From Streptomyces sp. NBC_01551 (GTDB lineage Bacteria; Actinomycetota; Actinomycetes; Streptomycetales; Streptomycetaceae): a stretch of DNA of 64,000 nucleotides. The notes beneath the pieces were generated by a model. The model saw only the letters and a program-made list of their open reading frames with translations. It was not told the origin of the DNA and ran no database searches. A program made the translations under genes and the position numbers. The first letter of the stretch is position 1. Each line of letters begins with the position of its first letter. Shown one piece after another: positions 1 to 7,998 of this stretch. The DNA lies in assembly GCF_026339935.1 (NCBI RefSeq), contig NZ_JAPEPX010000001.1:4645501-4709500 (forward strand), written 5' to 3'.

Positions 1-68
1 GCACTTCTCCCATCCCAGGACGGGTACGGCCCGGACCGGAGATGTACGTCCGAGAAGGAGGAACGAAA

Positions 69-707
69 ATGAGTTCTCAGGTTCGTGGCGGGACCAGATG
101 GAAGCGCTTCGCGCTCGTCATGGTGCCGAGCATCGCGGCGACCGCCGCGGTCGGTGTGGGTCTGGCGCAGGGTGCCCTCGCGGCGTCCTTCAGCGTCTCC
201 GGCCAGGACTTCAAGGTCTCGGCCGACAAGCTCGACGGTGACAACCTCATCCAGTACGGCGGCATTGCCGAGGGTCACGACCTCAAGGGCAACGCGGCGC
301 ACCACCCGGTGACCATCTCCGGGTTCAGCCACGCCGAGATCACCAACATGTGCCAGTCGCTGGTGACCCCGACTCCGCTGGGCAACATCACGCTGCAGCT
401 GCGGACGGGCCACAAGGGCAAGCCGGCCGTCGCCGACAACATCTACCTGGATGTTGCCGAGCTCGACACCGACGCCGAGTTCAAGAACCTGGACATCGGT
501 GTCGCCGTGGGCGACGCGAGCCACAAGACCAAGCCGCAGGCCGGTACGGTCGCGAGCCCGTACGCGTTCTCCCAGCGCGCCGACAAGGCGATTCTGACGA
601 ACGTGCGCCAGAAGGCGTGGGCGACGACGGCGGGCACGTTCAAGCTGCCCGACCTCAAGCTGCGCCTGCTCGGCGGCGACCAGCCGTGCTACCAGGACGA
701 GAAGTAA
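69..707 (+). CDS. DUF6230 family secreted/membrane-anchored protein
   Basis: A 212-residue protein of unknown function. An Arg/Lys-rich N-terminus is followed by one hydrophobic segment (about residues 16-38, ending near Ala-Ala) that looks like a signal peptide or N-terminal anchor. The rest is a polar domain with no catalytic motif I recognise; it resembles the actinobacterial DUF6230 family, whose members have sometimes been labelled cholesterol esterase without good support. I chose the ATG at 69 because a strong ribosome binding site (GAAGGAGGA, 54-62) sits 6 bases before it. An in-frame ATG at 42 has no such site. It is followed by a hairpin terminator and then by a DUF6114 gene, a pairing I recall from other Streptomyces, which suggests a shared envelope role. 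Confidence 0.75.
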   Translation: MSSQVRGGTRWKRFALVMVPSIAATAAVGVGLAQGALAASFSVSGQDFKVSADKLDGDNLIQYGGIAEGHDLKGNAAHHPVTISGFSHAEITNMCQSLVTPTPLGNITLQLRTGHKGKPAVADNIYLDVAELDTDAEFKNLDIGVAVGDASHKTKPQAGTVASPYAFSQRADKAILTNVRQKAWATTAGTFKLPDLKLRLLGGDQPCYQDEK

Positions 708-724
708 TCCGTCCCGGAGTGTGA

Positions 725-774
725 CCGGACGGGCGGTCGGCGGCGGCAGCGGCCGTCTCCTCCCGCCCGTCCGG
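725..774 (+). terminator. Hairpin terminator after the DUF6230 gene
   Basis: A perfect 12-bp inverted repeat (arm CCGGACGGGCGG at 725-736, partner 763-774) lies 17 bases after the stop codon of the upstream gene. There is no U tract, which is common for Streptomyces terminators. It probably separates the DUF6230 transcript from the DUF6114 gene or reduces read-through. Confidence 0.5.
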
Positions 775-820
775 GCTCCGAATAGTTCTCCGTACCACCG
801 TTTCCAGGGAGCTGTAGTCC

Positions 821-1420
821 ATGAACCACCAGGCCCCGGTCTACGTTCGCCGCTCTGATGATGCTCTGCTCACCGTGGCGTATTACCACTTCTACGCCTG
901 GCGCGGCCGCCGTCCCTTCTGGGCAGGCCTGTTCATGATCTTCGGTGGTTTCCCGATCGCGTACTACCCGTACGCGGACGTCCGGTTGGGCAACATCACC
1001 CTTGCCATGGCCACGACGGCCGGCTCAGGTTCGCTGATCATCGGTGTCCTGCTGGCCGTGCTGGGGCTGGCGCTCTGGTTCCAGGCGAGCATCCGCGTCT
1101 TCGCCGGAGTCGCCTCGATCCTGCTCGCGCTGGTGTCGCTGCCGGTGTCGAACCTCGGCGGCTTCTTCGTGGGCTTCCTGTTCGCCATGGTCGGCGGCGC
1201 CCTGGCGCTGTCGTGGGTCCCGGGCAAGCCCGCCGACGCGGCGCAGACGACGGCGGAGGCGACGGCGCCCGCGCCGGCGCCGGAACCGGTGGTCGACATG
1301 AGCAAGGCCGACGCGATGGCGGGCGGCATCCAGGGCGTCCCGGCCCCCCGCGACTCGGAGACGGCACACGCGAGCGAGACGACTGCCCACGCCGATGGCG
1401 GGAGGAACAGTGCGGGGTGA
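821..1420 (+). CDS. DUF6114 family membrane protein
   Basis: A 199-residue integral membrane protein of unknown function. About four hydrophobic segments are visible: near residues 32-50, 63-80, 83-100 and 105-130. A proline/alanine-rich, probably cytoplasmic tail follows. The length and the N-terminal WRGRRPFWAG-like segment fit the actinobacterial DUF6114 family. The ATG at 821 has an AGGGAG-like ribosome binding site. The 3' end overlaps the next gene by 11 bases, so the two are probably translationally coupled and act together at the membrane. The family is assigned by recognition of the sequence pattern, not by a search. Confidence 0.75.
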   Translation: MNHQAPVYVRRSDDALLTVAYYHFYAWRGRRPFWAGLFMIFGGFPIAYYPYADVRLGNITLAMATTAGSGSLIIGVLLAVLGLALWFQASIRVFAGVASILLALVSLPVSNLGGFFVGFLFAMVGGALALSWVPGKPADAAQTTAEATAPAPAPEPVVDMSKADAMAGGIQGVPAPRDSETAHASETTAHADGGRNSAG

Positions 1421-2750
1421 CGAGACGCAGCGGGGCGTGGCCCCAGGCGCAGAGTCCCGTGAAAGAAAGGGCCCGCGCCACGCGGCGCCCAGGAAGACGC
1501 TGCTGAACAAGATCCAGATACCCGTCGGCAAGACGATGGCGCTGGCGGCCATGCCGACCGCCGTCTTCGTCGGGATGGGCATGGCCCCCAAGCTGGCCGT
1601 GGCCGACGACAAGGAGATCCCCTTCGCGCCCGGGCCGTGCGTGACGCGGTCCGACGAACCCGCGGAGTCCGCGTCCCCGTCGCCCTCCACGTCGGCTTCG
1701 CCGAGTACGTCGCCCAGCGCGACCCCCTCGCCGAGCGCGTCCGCGTCGAAGCCGAAGCCGGGCGTGAGCCCGTCGGCGCCGAAGCCGTCCGCGAGCACGT
1801 CGGTGTCGAAGCCGCCGGCCAAGCCGGCCGATCCGCCGCCGGCGGCGAAGCAGACGACCCCGACCCCGTCGGCCTCGGCGTCCGCGTCCAAGCAGGCGAA
1901 CCCGCTGGACCCGCTGGGGCTCGGCGACAAGCTCAAGGGCCTCGTCGACGAGCTCGGCCGGCCGCTGACGGACGCGAAGGCGACGGCCACCCCGACGCCC
2001 ACGCCGTCCACCACCGCCCCCGTCAAGGACCCGGCCGCGGACGCGATCCGCGAGGCGGCGAAGAAGGCGGGCGTCCCGGTCTCGGAGCTTTCCAAGGACG
2101 TCAAGGACACCGCCAAGACCCCGAAGGACGAGACGGGCAAGGACGCGGCGAAGCCGAAGACGGACAAGGACGCCACGTCCGACAAGGACAAGGACGCCAA
2201 GGACGGCGACGAGGACCCGAAGGCCACGCCCGAGGCGACGAAGGACGCGGACGGGAAGGAACCCTTCCCCTGCCCGACCTACGACGCCAAGGCGCTCGCC
2301 GACGCCGAGCTGGAGGCGGGGATCCCGCTCCTCCCGGACGAGCCCTGGTACCTCGACAGCTCGCTGCTGACCCTCTACGGCCTCGACTACGAGGGCATCG
2401 TCGAGGTGAAGACGGCGGGCGGCAAGGTCAAGAAGGTCCTCAAGTTCACCGCGGACTCGCTGGACATCAAGGACCTGTACCAGACGGTCGGCAAGAGCGG
2501 GAACGTCGCCCACCTGAAGTCGCGCCCGGGCTCCACGTCCAAGATCCGCGGCGGCAAGGTGACGATGTACACCGAGAGCCTCAAGGGCAACCTCTTCGGT
2601 CTGATCCCGATCGAGTTCGCCCCGAACAGCCCGCCGCCCCTGAACGTCCCGTTCGCCTTCTTCACGAACGTCAAGGTCGTCCAGGCCGGCCAGTTCGGCG
2701 GCACCCTCACGGTCCCGGGCCTCAAGAACTACATCGGCCCGCCGGAGTAA
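1410..2750 (+). CDS. Secreted low-complexity protein with conserved C-terminal domain, unknown function
   Basis: A 446-residue protein I do not recognise. Its basic N-terminus leads into one hydrophobic stretch (about residues 38-62) that could be a signal peptide. Next come a long Ser/Pro/Thr/Ala/Lys-rich linker (about 75-275), including a stretch rich in Lys-Asp pairs, and a compact C-terminal domain of about 150 residues rich in beta-forming residues. I prefer the GTG at 1410, with a GGGAGG site just upstream, over the in-frame ATG at 1395. It overlaps the DUF6114 gene by 11 bases. The linker looks like a cell-wall-spanning stalk that displays the C-terminal domain outside the membrane; this is an inference from composition only. 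Confidence 0.7.
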   Translation: MRGDETQRGVAPGAESRERKGPRHAAPRKTLLNKIQIPVGKTMALAAMPTAVFVGMGMAPKLAVADDKEIPFAPGPCVTRSDEPAESASPSPSTSASPSTSPSATPSPSASASKPKPGVSPSAPKPSASTSVSKPPAKPADPPPAAKQTTPTPSASASASKQANPLDPLGLGDKLKGLVDELGRPLTDAKATATPTPTPSTTAPVKDPAADAIREAAKKAGVPVSELSKDVKDTAKTPKDETGKDAAKPKTDKDATSDKDKDAKDGDEDPKATPEATKDADGKEPFPCPTYDAKALADAELEAGIPLLPDEPWYLDSSLLTLYGLDYEGIVEVKTAGGKVKKVLKFTADSLDIKDLYQTVGKSGNVAHLKSRPGSTSKIRGGKVTMYTESLKGNLFGLIPIEFAPNSPPPLNVPFAFFTNVKVVQAGQFGGTLTVPGLKNYIGPPE

Positions 2751-2773
2751 CCGCTCACGCGCGCGCCACGCAC

Positions 2774-2820
2774 CGAGGGCGGCACCGAGGATCCCTTCCG
2801 GGATCCCGGTGCCGCCCTCG
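2774..2820. terminator. Bidirectional hairpin terminator between convergent genes
   Basis: A very strong inverted repeat of 21-22 bp with one bulged base and a 4-base loop (TTCC). It lies between the stop of the secreted-protein gene at 2750 and the stop of pyk at 2844, so it can serve both converging transcripts. Confidence 0.8.
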
Positions 2821-2843
2821 GTCTCTGTGCGGCAGAGTGTCGG

Positions 2844-4277
2844 TCAGGCCTGGGGGGTGTCGCCGCCCAGGTGGTGGACGCGGACCATGTTGGTCGTGCC
2901 CGGGACGCCGGGGGGCGAGCCGGCGGTGATGACCATGGTGTCGCCCTGGTTGTAGCGGTTCAGCTTGAGCAGCTCGCCGTCCACCAGGTCGACCATCGCG
3001 TCGGTGGTGTCCACGTGCGGGACGATGTAGGAATCGACGCCCCAGCTCAGGGTGAGCTGGTTGCGGGTGTTGACGTCGGTGGTGAAGGCCAGGATCGGCT
3101 GGGTCACGCGGTAGCGCGACAGACGGCGGGCCGTGTCACCGGACTGGGTGAACGCGATGAGCGCCTGGCCGTCGAGGAAGTCCGCGATCTCGCACGCCGC
3201 ACGGGCGACGGAGCCACCCTGGGTACGCGGCTTCTTGCCCGGCACCAGCGGCTGGAGGCCCTTGGAGAGGAGCTCCTCCTCGGCCGCCGTGACGATCTTC
3301 GACATCGTCTTGACGGTCTCGATCGGGTAGGCGCCGACCGAGGACTCGGCCGACAGCATGACCGCGTCGGCCCCGTCCAGGATCGCGTTGGCGACGTCGG
3401 ACGCCTCCGCGCGCGTCGGGCGGGAGTTGGTGATCATCGACTCCATCATCTGGGTCGCGACGATCACCGGCTTGGCGTTGCGGCGGCACATCTCGATGAG
3501 CCGCTTCTGGACCATCGGGACCTTTTCGAGCGGGTACTCGACGGCCAGGTCGCCGCGGGCCACCATGACCGCGTCGAACGCGGCGACGACGGCCGCCATG
3601 TTCTCGACGGCCTGCGGCTTCTCCACCTTGGCGATGACGGGGACCCGGCGGCCCTCCTCGTCCATGACCTTGTGGACGTCCTTGACGTCGTTGGCGTCGC
3701 GGACGAAGGACAGGGCGACCATGTCGCAGCCCATCCGCAGGGCGAAGCGGAGGTCGTCGACGTCCTTCTCCGACAGCGCGGGGACGTTCACGGCGGCACC
3801 CGGCAGGTTGATGCCCTTGTGGTCCGAGATGACACCGCCCTCGATGACGATGGTCTTGACCCGCGGGCCCTCGACCCCGGTCACCCGGAGCTCGACGTTG
3901 CCGTCGTTGATCAGGATCTGGTCACCCTTGGCGACATCGCCGGGCAGGCCCTTGTACGTGGTGCCGCAGATGGACTTGTCACCCGGGACGTCCTCGGTGG
4001 TGATGGTGAACTCGTCACCGCGCACCAGCTCGACGGGACCCTCGGCGAAGGTCTCCAGACGGATCTTCGGGCCCTGGAGGTCGGCGAGGACGCCGACGGC
4101 GCGCCCGGTGTCCTCGGAGACCTTCCGGACGCGGTCGTACCGCTCCTGGTGTTCTGCCTGGGATCCGTGGCTGAAGTTGAATCGGGCCACGTTCATGCCT
4201 GCCTCGATGAGCGCTTTCAGCTGCTCATACGAGTCGACGGCGGGGCCCAGCGTGCAGACGATTTTGGAACGGCGCAT
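2844..4277 (-). CDS. pyk: Pyruvate kinase
   Basis: Converts phosphoenolpyruvate and ADP to pyruvate and ATP, the last step of glycolysis, in the cytoplasm. The 477-residue length is typical of bacterial enzymes. Visible landmarks are the N-terminal RRSKIVCTLGPA segment; the catalytic Lys217 and metal-ligand Glu219 in IAKVEKP; Asp243 in the MVARGDLAVE signature; and the C-terminal regulatory domain from about residue 350. It lies downstream of pta and ackA on the same strand, 63 bases after ackA, so it may be co-transcribed. A candidate promoter of its own is present at 4308-4335. Streptomyces usually carry two pyruvate kinases; the position next to ackA/pta matches the copy I recall as Pyk2. 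Confidence 0.97.
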   Translation of the reverse strand: MRRSKIVCTLGPAVDSYEQLKALIEAGMNVARFNFSHGSQAEHQERYDRVRKVSEDTGRAVGVLADLQGPKIRLETFAEGPVELVRGDEFTITTEDVPGDKSICGTTYKGLPGDVAKGDQILINDGNVELRVTGVEGPRVKTIVIEGGVISDHKGINLPGAAVNVPALSEKDVDDLRFALRMGCDMVALSFVRDANDVKDVHKVMDEEGRRVPVIAKVEKPQAVENMAAVVAAFDAVMVARGDLAVEYPLEKVPMVQKRLIEMCRRNAKPVIVATQMMESMITNSRPTRAEASDVANAILDGADAVMLSAESSVGAYPIETVKTMSKIVTAAEEELLSKGLQPLVPGKKPRTQGGSVARAACEIADFLDGQALIAFTQSGDTARRLSRYRVTQPILAFTTDVNTRNQLTLSWGVDSYIVPHVDTTDAMVDLVDGELLKLNRYNQGDTMVITAGSPPGVPGTTNMVRVHHLGGDTPQA

Positions 4278-4307
4278 GGAGCGGATCCTATCGGTTTGTT
4301 TCGTAGC

Positions 4308-4335
4308 GGAATATTCCGTCTGGTGGAAAGTCCAA
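4308..4335 (-). promoter_or_regulatory. Candidate pyk promoter with palindrome
   Basis: On the minus strand TTGGAC (4335-4330) is followed after 16 bases by TATTCC (4313-4308), a plausible but imperfect vegetative promoter. A perfect 12-bp palindrome, CGGAATATTCCG (4307-4318), overlaps the -10 element and could be an operator. It would give pyk expression independent of pta-ackA. Confidence 0.35.
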
Positions 4336-4340
4336 AGTGA

Positions 4341-5543
4341 CTACCCGGTAACCAGCGCGTAGGCCTGTGTGGCGATCTCCAGTTCCTCATCCGTCGGCAC
4401 CACGGCCACCGCGACCCGCGCCGCCGGCGTGGAGATCAGCCGGGCCTGCGGCGAGCGCACCGCGTTCGCGTCCGGATCCAGCTCCAGGCCCAGCCCGGCC
4501 AGCCCGGCCACGGCGGCCGCCCGGACCTGGTGGGCGTTCTCGCCGACCCCGGCCGTGAACGCGACCGCGTCGACCCGGCCCAGGACCGCCGTGTAGGCGC
4601 CGATGTACTTCTTCAGGCGGTGGACGTACGCGTCGAAGGCGACGGTCGCCGCCTCGTCTCCCTCGCCCGCGCGCCGCAGTACCTCGCGCATGTCGTTGTC
4701 GCCGCACATGCCCAGCAGACCGCTCTTCTTGTTCAGGAGCGAATCGATCTCATCCACTGAGAGGCCGCCCACCCGCGCCAGGTGGAAGACGACCGCCGGG
4801 TCCAGGTCGCCCGACCGGGTCCCCATGACCAGCCCCTCCAGCGGGGTCAGGCCCATCGAGGTCTCCACGCAGACCCCGCCGCGCACCGCCGAGGCCGAGG
4901 CGCCGTTGCCCAGGTGGAGCACGATCACGTTCACGTCCGCCACCGGCCGTCCGAGCAGCTCGGCCGTGGCCCGCGAGACGTAGGCGTGGGACGTGCCGTG
5001 GAAGCCGTACCGCCGGATGGCGTACTTCTCCGCCGTCGCGGCGTCGATCGCGTACCGCGCCACGTACTCCGGCATCGTCGAGTGGAAGGCCGTGTCGAAG
5101 ACCGCCACCTGCGGCAGGTCGGCGCGCAGCGTACGGGCCACCTCGATGCCGGTCACGTTCGCCGGGTTGTGCAGCGGGGCCAGCGGGATCAGGCTCCGGA
5201 TCTCCGCCAGCACCTCGTCGGTGATGACCGTCGGCCGCGTGAACCGCGTCCCGCCGTGCACCACCCGGTGCCCCACCGCGGCCAGTTCGGGGGAGTCCAG
5301 GCCCAGCCCGTCGGCGGCGAGCTCCGCCGCGACGGCTCCCAGGGCGGCCTCGTGGTCGGCGATCGGGCCGAGCCGCTCGCGCCTGCCGCCCTCGCCCGGC
5401 GTCTCGTGCACGAGGCGGGAGGTCTCTTCCCCGATGCGCTCGACCAGGCCGACGGCGAGACGGGAGGAGTCCGCCATGTCGAGCAGCTGGTACTTCACCG
5501 ACGAGGAGCCGGAGTTGAGGACGAGTACGCGCGATGCGGTCAC
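4341..5543 (-). CDS. ackA: Acetate kinase
   Basis: Interconverts acetyl phosphate plus ADP with acetate plus ATP. The 400-residue length is standard for the family. It shows the LVLNSGSSSVKY start (Asn10), the substrate region GHRVVHGG (Arg93), the phosphate-transfer site VFDTAFHSTMP (Asp150 and His154), and the nucleotide loop HLGNGAS. The start is GTG at 5543 with a GAAGGAAAG ribosome binding site. It lies 80 bases downstream of pta, the enzyme that makes its substrate, forming the classic pta-ackA acetate overflow/assimilation operon, with pyk next in line. Confidence 0.97.
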   Translation of the reverse strand: MTASRVLVLNSGSSSVKYQLLDMADSSRLAVGLVERIGEETSRLVHETPGEGGRRERLGPIADHEAALGAVAAELAADGLGLDSPELAAVGHRVVHGGTRFTRPTVITDEVLAEIRSLIPLAPLHNPANVTGIEVARTLRADLPQVAVFDTAFHSTMPEYVARYAIDAATAEKYAIRRYGFHGTSHAYVSRATAELLGRPVADVNVIVLHLGNGASASAVRGGVCVETSMGLTPLEGLVMGTRSGDLDPAVVFHLARVGGLSVDEIDSLLNKKSGLLGMCGDNDMREVLRRAGEGDEAATVAFDAYVHRLKKYIGAYTAVLGRVDAVAFTAGVGENAHQVRAAAVAGLAGLGLELDPDANAVRSPQARLISTPAARVAVAVVPTDEELEIATQAYALVTG

Positions 5544-5623
5544 GGTGGGTCTTTCCTTCTCGGTGTGGTGTGGCCGGGGGAGGAGGCCGGTCTGACGGTG
5601 GGCCTGTCAGGCGGCGGGGCCGG

Positions 5624-7708
5624 TCAGGCGGTGGGGGCCGGCGCGCCCTGCGCCTGGATCGCGGTGATCGCCACGGTCGTGACGATGTCCTGGACGAGCG
5701 CGCCGCGCGAGAGGTCGTTGACCGGCTTGCGCAGACCCTGGAGGACCGGGCCGACCGCGACGGCGCCCGCCGAACGTTGCACGGCCTTGTACGTGTTGTT
5801 GCCCGTGTTGAGGTCGGGGAAGATCAGCACCGTCGCCCGGCCGGCCACCTCGGACCCCGGCAGCTTGGTCGCGGCGACCGAGGGCTCCACGGCCGCGTCG
5901 TACTGGATCGGCCCCTCGATCAGCAGGTCGGGACGCTGCGCCCGGACGAGCTCGGTGGCCTTGCGGACCTTGTCCACGTCCGCCCCGCTGCCCGAGGTGC
6001 CCGTCGAGTACGAGAGCATCGCGATCCGCGGCTCGACGCCGAAGGCCGCCGCCGTGGCCGCCGACTGGACGGCGATGTCCGCGAGCTGCTCGGCGTCCGG
6101 GTCCGGGTTGACCGCGCAGTCCCCGTAGACGAGGACCCGGTCGGCCAGGCACATGAAGAAGACCGAGGAGACGATCGAGGCCTCCGGCTTGGTCTTGATG
6201 ATCTCGAAGGCCGGGCGGATGGTGGCGGCGGTGGAGTGCACCGAGCCGGAGACCATGCCGTCGGCCAGCCCCTGCTGGACCATCAGGGTGCCGAAGTAGT
6301 TGACGTCGGTGACGACGTCGTTGGCCAGCTCGACGGTCATGCCCTTGTGGGCGCGGGCCTGCGCGTAGTACTCGGCGAAACGTTCCCGCAGCGGGGAGGT
6401 CGCCGGGTCGATCAGCTGCGCCCCCGAGATGTCGATCCCGAGGTCGGCGGCCTTCTTCAGGATCGCCGGGGTGTCGCCGAGCAGGGTCAGCTCGCAGACC
6501 CCCCGGCGCAGCACCACGTCCGCGGCGCGCAGCACGCGCTCCTCGGTGCCCTCGGGCAGCACCACGCGGCGGCGCTCGGAGCGGGCCCGCTCCAGCAGCT
6601 CGTGCTCGAACATCATCGGCGTGACCCGCTCCGAGCGGGCCACCGACAGCAGGTCGCGCAGCTCGGCGGTGTCCACGTGCCGCTCGAACAGGCCGAGCGC
6701 CGTCTCCAGCTTGCGCGGGGTCGCGGCGTTCAACCGGCTCTGCAGCGAGAAGAGTTCGGCGGCGGTCGGGAAGCTGTTGCCGGCCACCGAGACCACCGGG
6801 GTGCCCGGCGCCAGCTTCGAGGCCAGCGTCAGGATGTCCTGGCCCGGGCGCTCGTTCAGGGTCAGCAGCACGCCGGCGATCGGCGGGGTGCCGGAGGTGT
6901 GCGCGGCCAGCGCGCCGATGACCAGGTCGGAGCGGTCGCCGGGGGTCACGACCAGGCAGCCGGGGGTCAGCGCGCCCAGGAAGTTCGGCAGCATGGCGCC
7001 GCCGAAGACGAAGTCCAGGGCGTCCCGCGCCAGCCCGGCCTCGTCGCCCAGCAGCACCTCGCCGCCGAGCGCGGCGGTGATCTGGGAGACGGTCGGCGCC
7101 GAGAGCGACTTGTTCTCCGGCAGGACGTAGCAGGGCACCGGGAGGCGGGCGGCGAGCCGCTCGGCTATGCCGTCACGGTCCTCGGCGGCCACCCGGTTGA
7201 CCACCATCGCGACGACGTGACAGCCCAGGCTCTCGTACGCCCGGTAGGCGTTGCGGGTCTCGGCGCGCACCGACTCGGCCGGCCGCTTCGTGCCGCCGAC
7301 GACGGGCACGACGACGGCCCCCAGCTCGTTGGCGAGGCGGGCGTTCAGCGCCAGCTCGTCGGGCAGGTTCGTCTCGGCGTAGTCGGTGCCGAGCACCAGC
7401 ATGACCTCGTAGTCGCGGGCCACCCGGTGGAAGCGGTCCACGAGCCGGGAGACCAGTTCGTCGGTACCCTTTTCCGCCAGGATCGCCGAGGCCTCGTCGT
7501 ACTCCATGCCGTAGGCGGTCGACGCGTCCTGCTCGATCCGGTAGCGCGCCTTGAGGAGCTCGAAGAGCCGGTCCGGCGCGTCGTGCAGCAGCGGACGGTA
7601 GACGCCGACCCGGCCCGTCCGGCGGGTCAGCAGCTCCATGATTCCGAGCTCGACGACCTGCCGGCCGTCACCCCGCTCGATGCCGGTCACGTACACGCTG
7701 CGCGTCAC
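5624..7708 (-). CDS. pta: Phosphate acetyltransferase (large, three-domain form)
   Basis: Transfers the acetyl group of acetyl-CoA to phosphate, making acetyl phosphate for AckA. The 694-residue protein is the long form: an N-terminal dethiobiotin-synthetase-like P-loop domain (about 1-215), a DRTGG-type middle domain (about 220-330), and the catalytic PTA/PTB domain (about 370-690) with the conserved LLGDTPAILKKAADLG and FGTLMVQQGLADGMVSG segments. I chose the GTG at 7708 because a GGAGAG site lies about 7 bases upstream and the protein then begins with the usual SVYVTGIE strand. Reading further upstream gives only low-complexity sequence. The long form is often allosterically controlled in other bacteria. 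It is divergent from pfkA. Confidence 0.95.
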   Translation of the reverse strand: MTRSVYVTGIERGDGRQVVELGIMELLTRRTGRVGVYRPLLHDAPDRLFELLKARYRIEQDASTAYGMEYDEASAILAEKGTDELVSRLVDRFHRVARDYEVMLVLGTDYAETNLPDELALNARLANELGAVVVPVVGGTKRPAESVRAETRNAYRAYESLGCHVVAMVVNRVAAEDRDGIAERLAARLPVPCYVLPENKSLSAPTVSQITAALGGEVLLGDEAGLARDALDFVFGGAMLPNFLGALTPGCLVVTPGDRSDLVIGALAAHTSGTPPIAGVLLTLNERPGQDILTLASKLAPGTPVVSVAGNSFPTAAELFSLQSRLNAATPRKLETALGLFERHVDTAELRDLLSVARSERVTPMMFEHELLERARSERRRVVLPEGTEERVLRAADVVLRRGVCELTLLGDTPAILKKAADLGIDISGAQLIDPATSPLRERFAEYYAQARAHKGMTVELANDVVTDVNYFGTLMVQQGLADGMVSGSVHSTAATIRPAFEIIKTKPEASIVSSVFFMCLADRVLVYGDCAVNPDPDAEQLADIAVQSAATAAAFGVEPRIAMLSYSTGTSGSGADVDKVRKATELVRAQRPDLLIEGPIQYDAAVEPSVAATKLPGSEVAGRATVLIFPDLNTGNNTYKAVQRSAGAVAVGPVLQGLRKPVNDLSRGALVQDIVTTVAITAIQAQGAPAPTA

Positions 7709-7764
7709 GCGTGCTCTCCGTCCGTCTATGGCTTGATTTTTCCCGTTGCTGTGGGCTTGACCTC

Positions 7765-7793
7765 TTGACAATACCTCGGCGGCCGGATAGGGC
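7765..7793 (+). promoter_or_regulatory. Candidate pfkA promoter
   Basis: A perfect consensus -35 hexamer TTGACA (7765-7770) is followed after 17 bases by TAGGGC (7788-7793). It points toward pfkA and would give a leader of about 200 bases. The leader begins with three tandem 11-bp repeats (7801-7833). Confidence 0.45.
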
Positions 7794-7800
7794 GCCCGCC

Positions 7801-7833
7801 GGGAAAGGCCCGGGGAAGGCCCGGGAAAGGGCC
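7801..7833. repeat. Three tandem 11-bp repeats in the pta-pfkA intergenic region
   Basis: GGGAAAGGCCC, GGGGAAGGCCC and GGGAAAGGGCC follow one another without a gap. They lie just after the predicted pfkA transcription start. The one-helical-turn spacing would suit a cooperative protein-binding site, but slippage-generated repeats are equally possible. Confidence 0.6.
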
Positions 7834-7998
7834 TGTACGGAGGGCCGAAAGACCCGGTCCCCCGAGCAGCGCGGAGCGCGCCCCACCCCCGCCCCGTGGA
7901 ACAATCGGACGGGGCTTCCTCCATAAGCCCGACATGTGTACGGCTGTCCGCCCGCACGCGAACGGCCGGGTACGACCAGGAGCAGGAGACACAGCACG

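Noticed and set aside
1025..2227. Long minus-strand frame opposite the secreted low-complexity gene
   Set aside because: It is a shadow caused by the Ser/Pro/Lys-rich coding strand; the protein is Ser/Ala/Gly low complexity with no domain or ribosome binding site.
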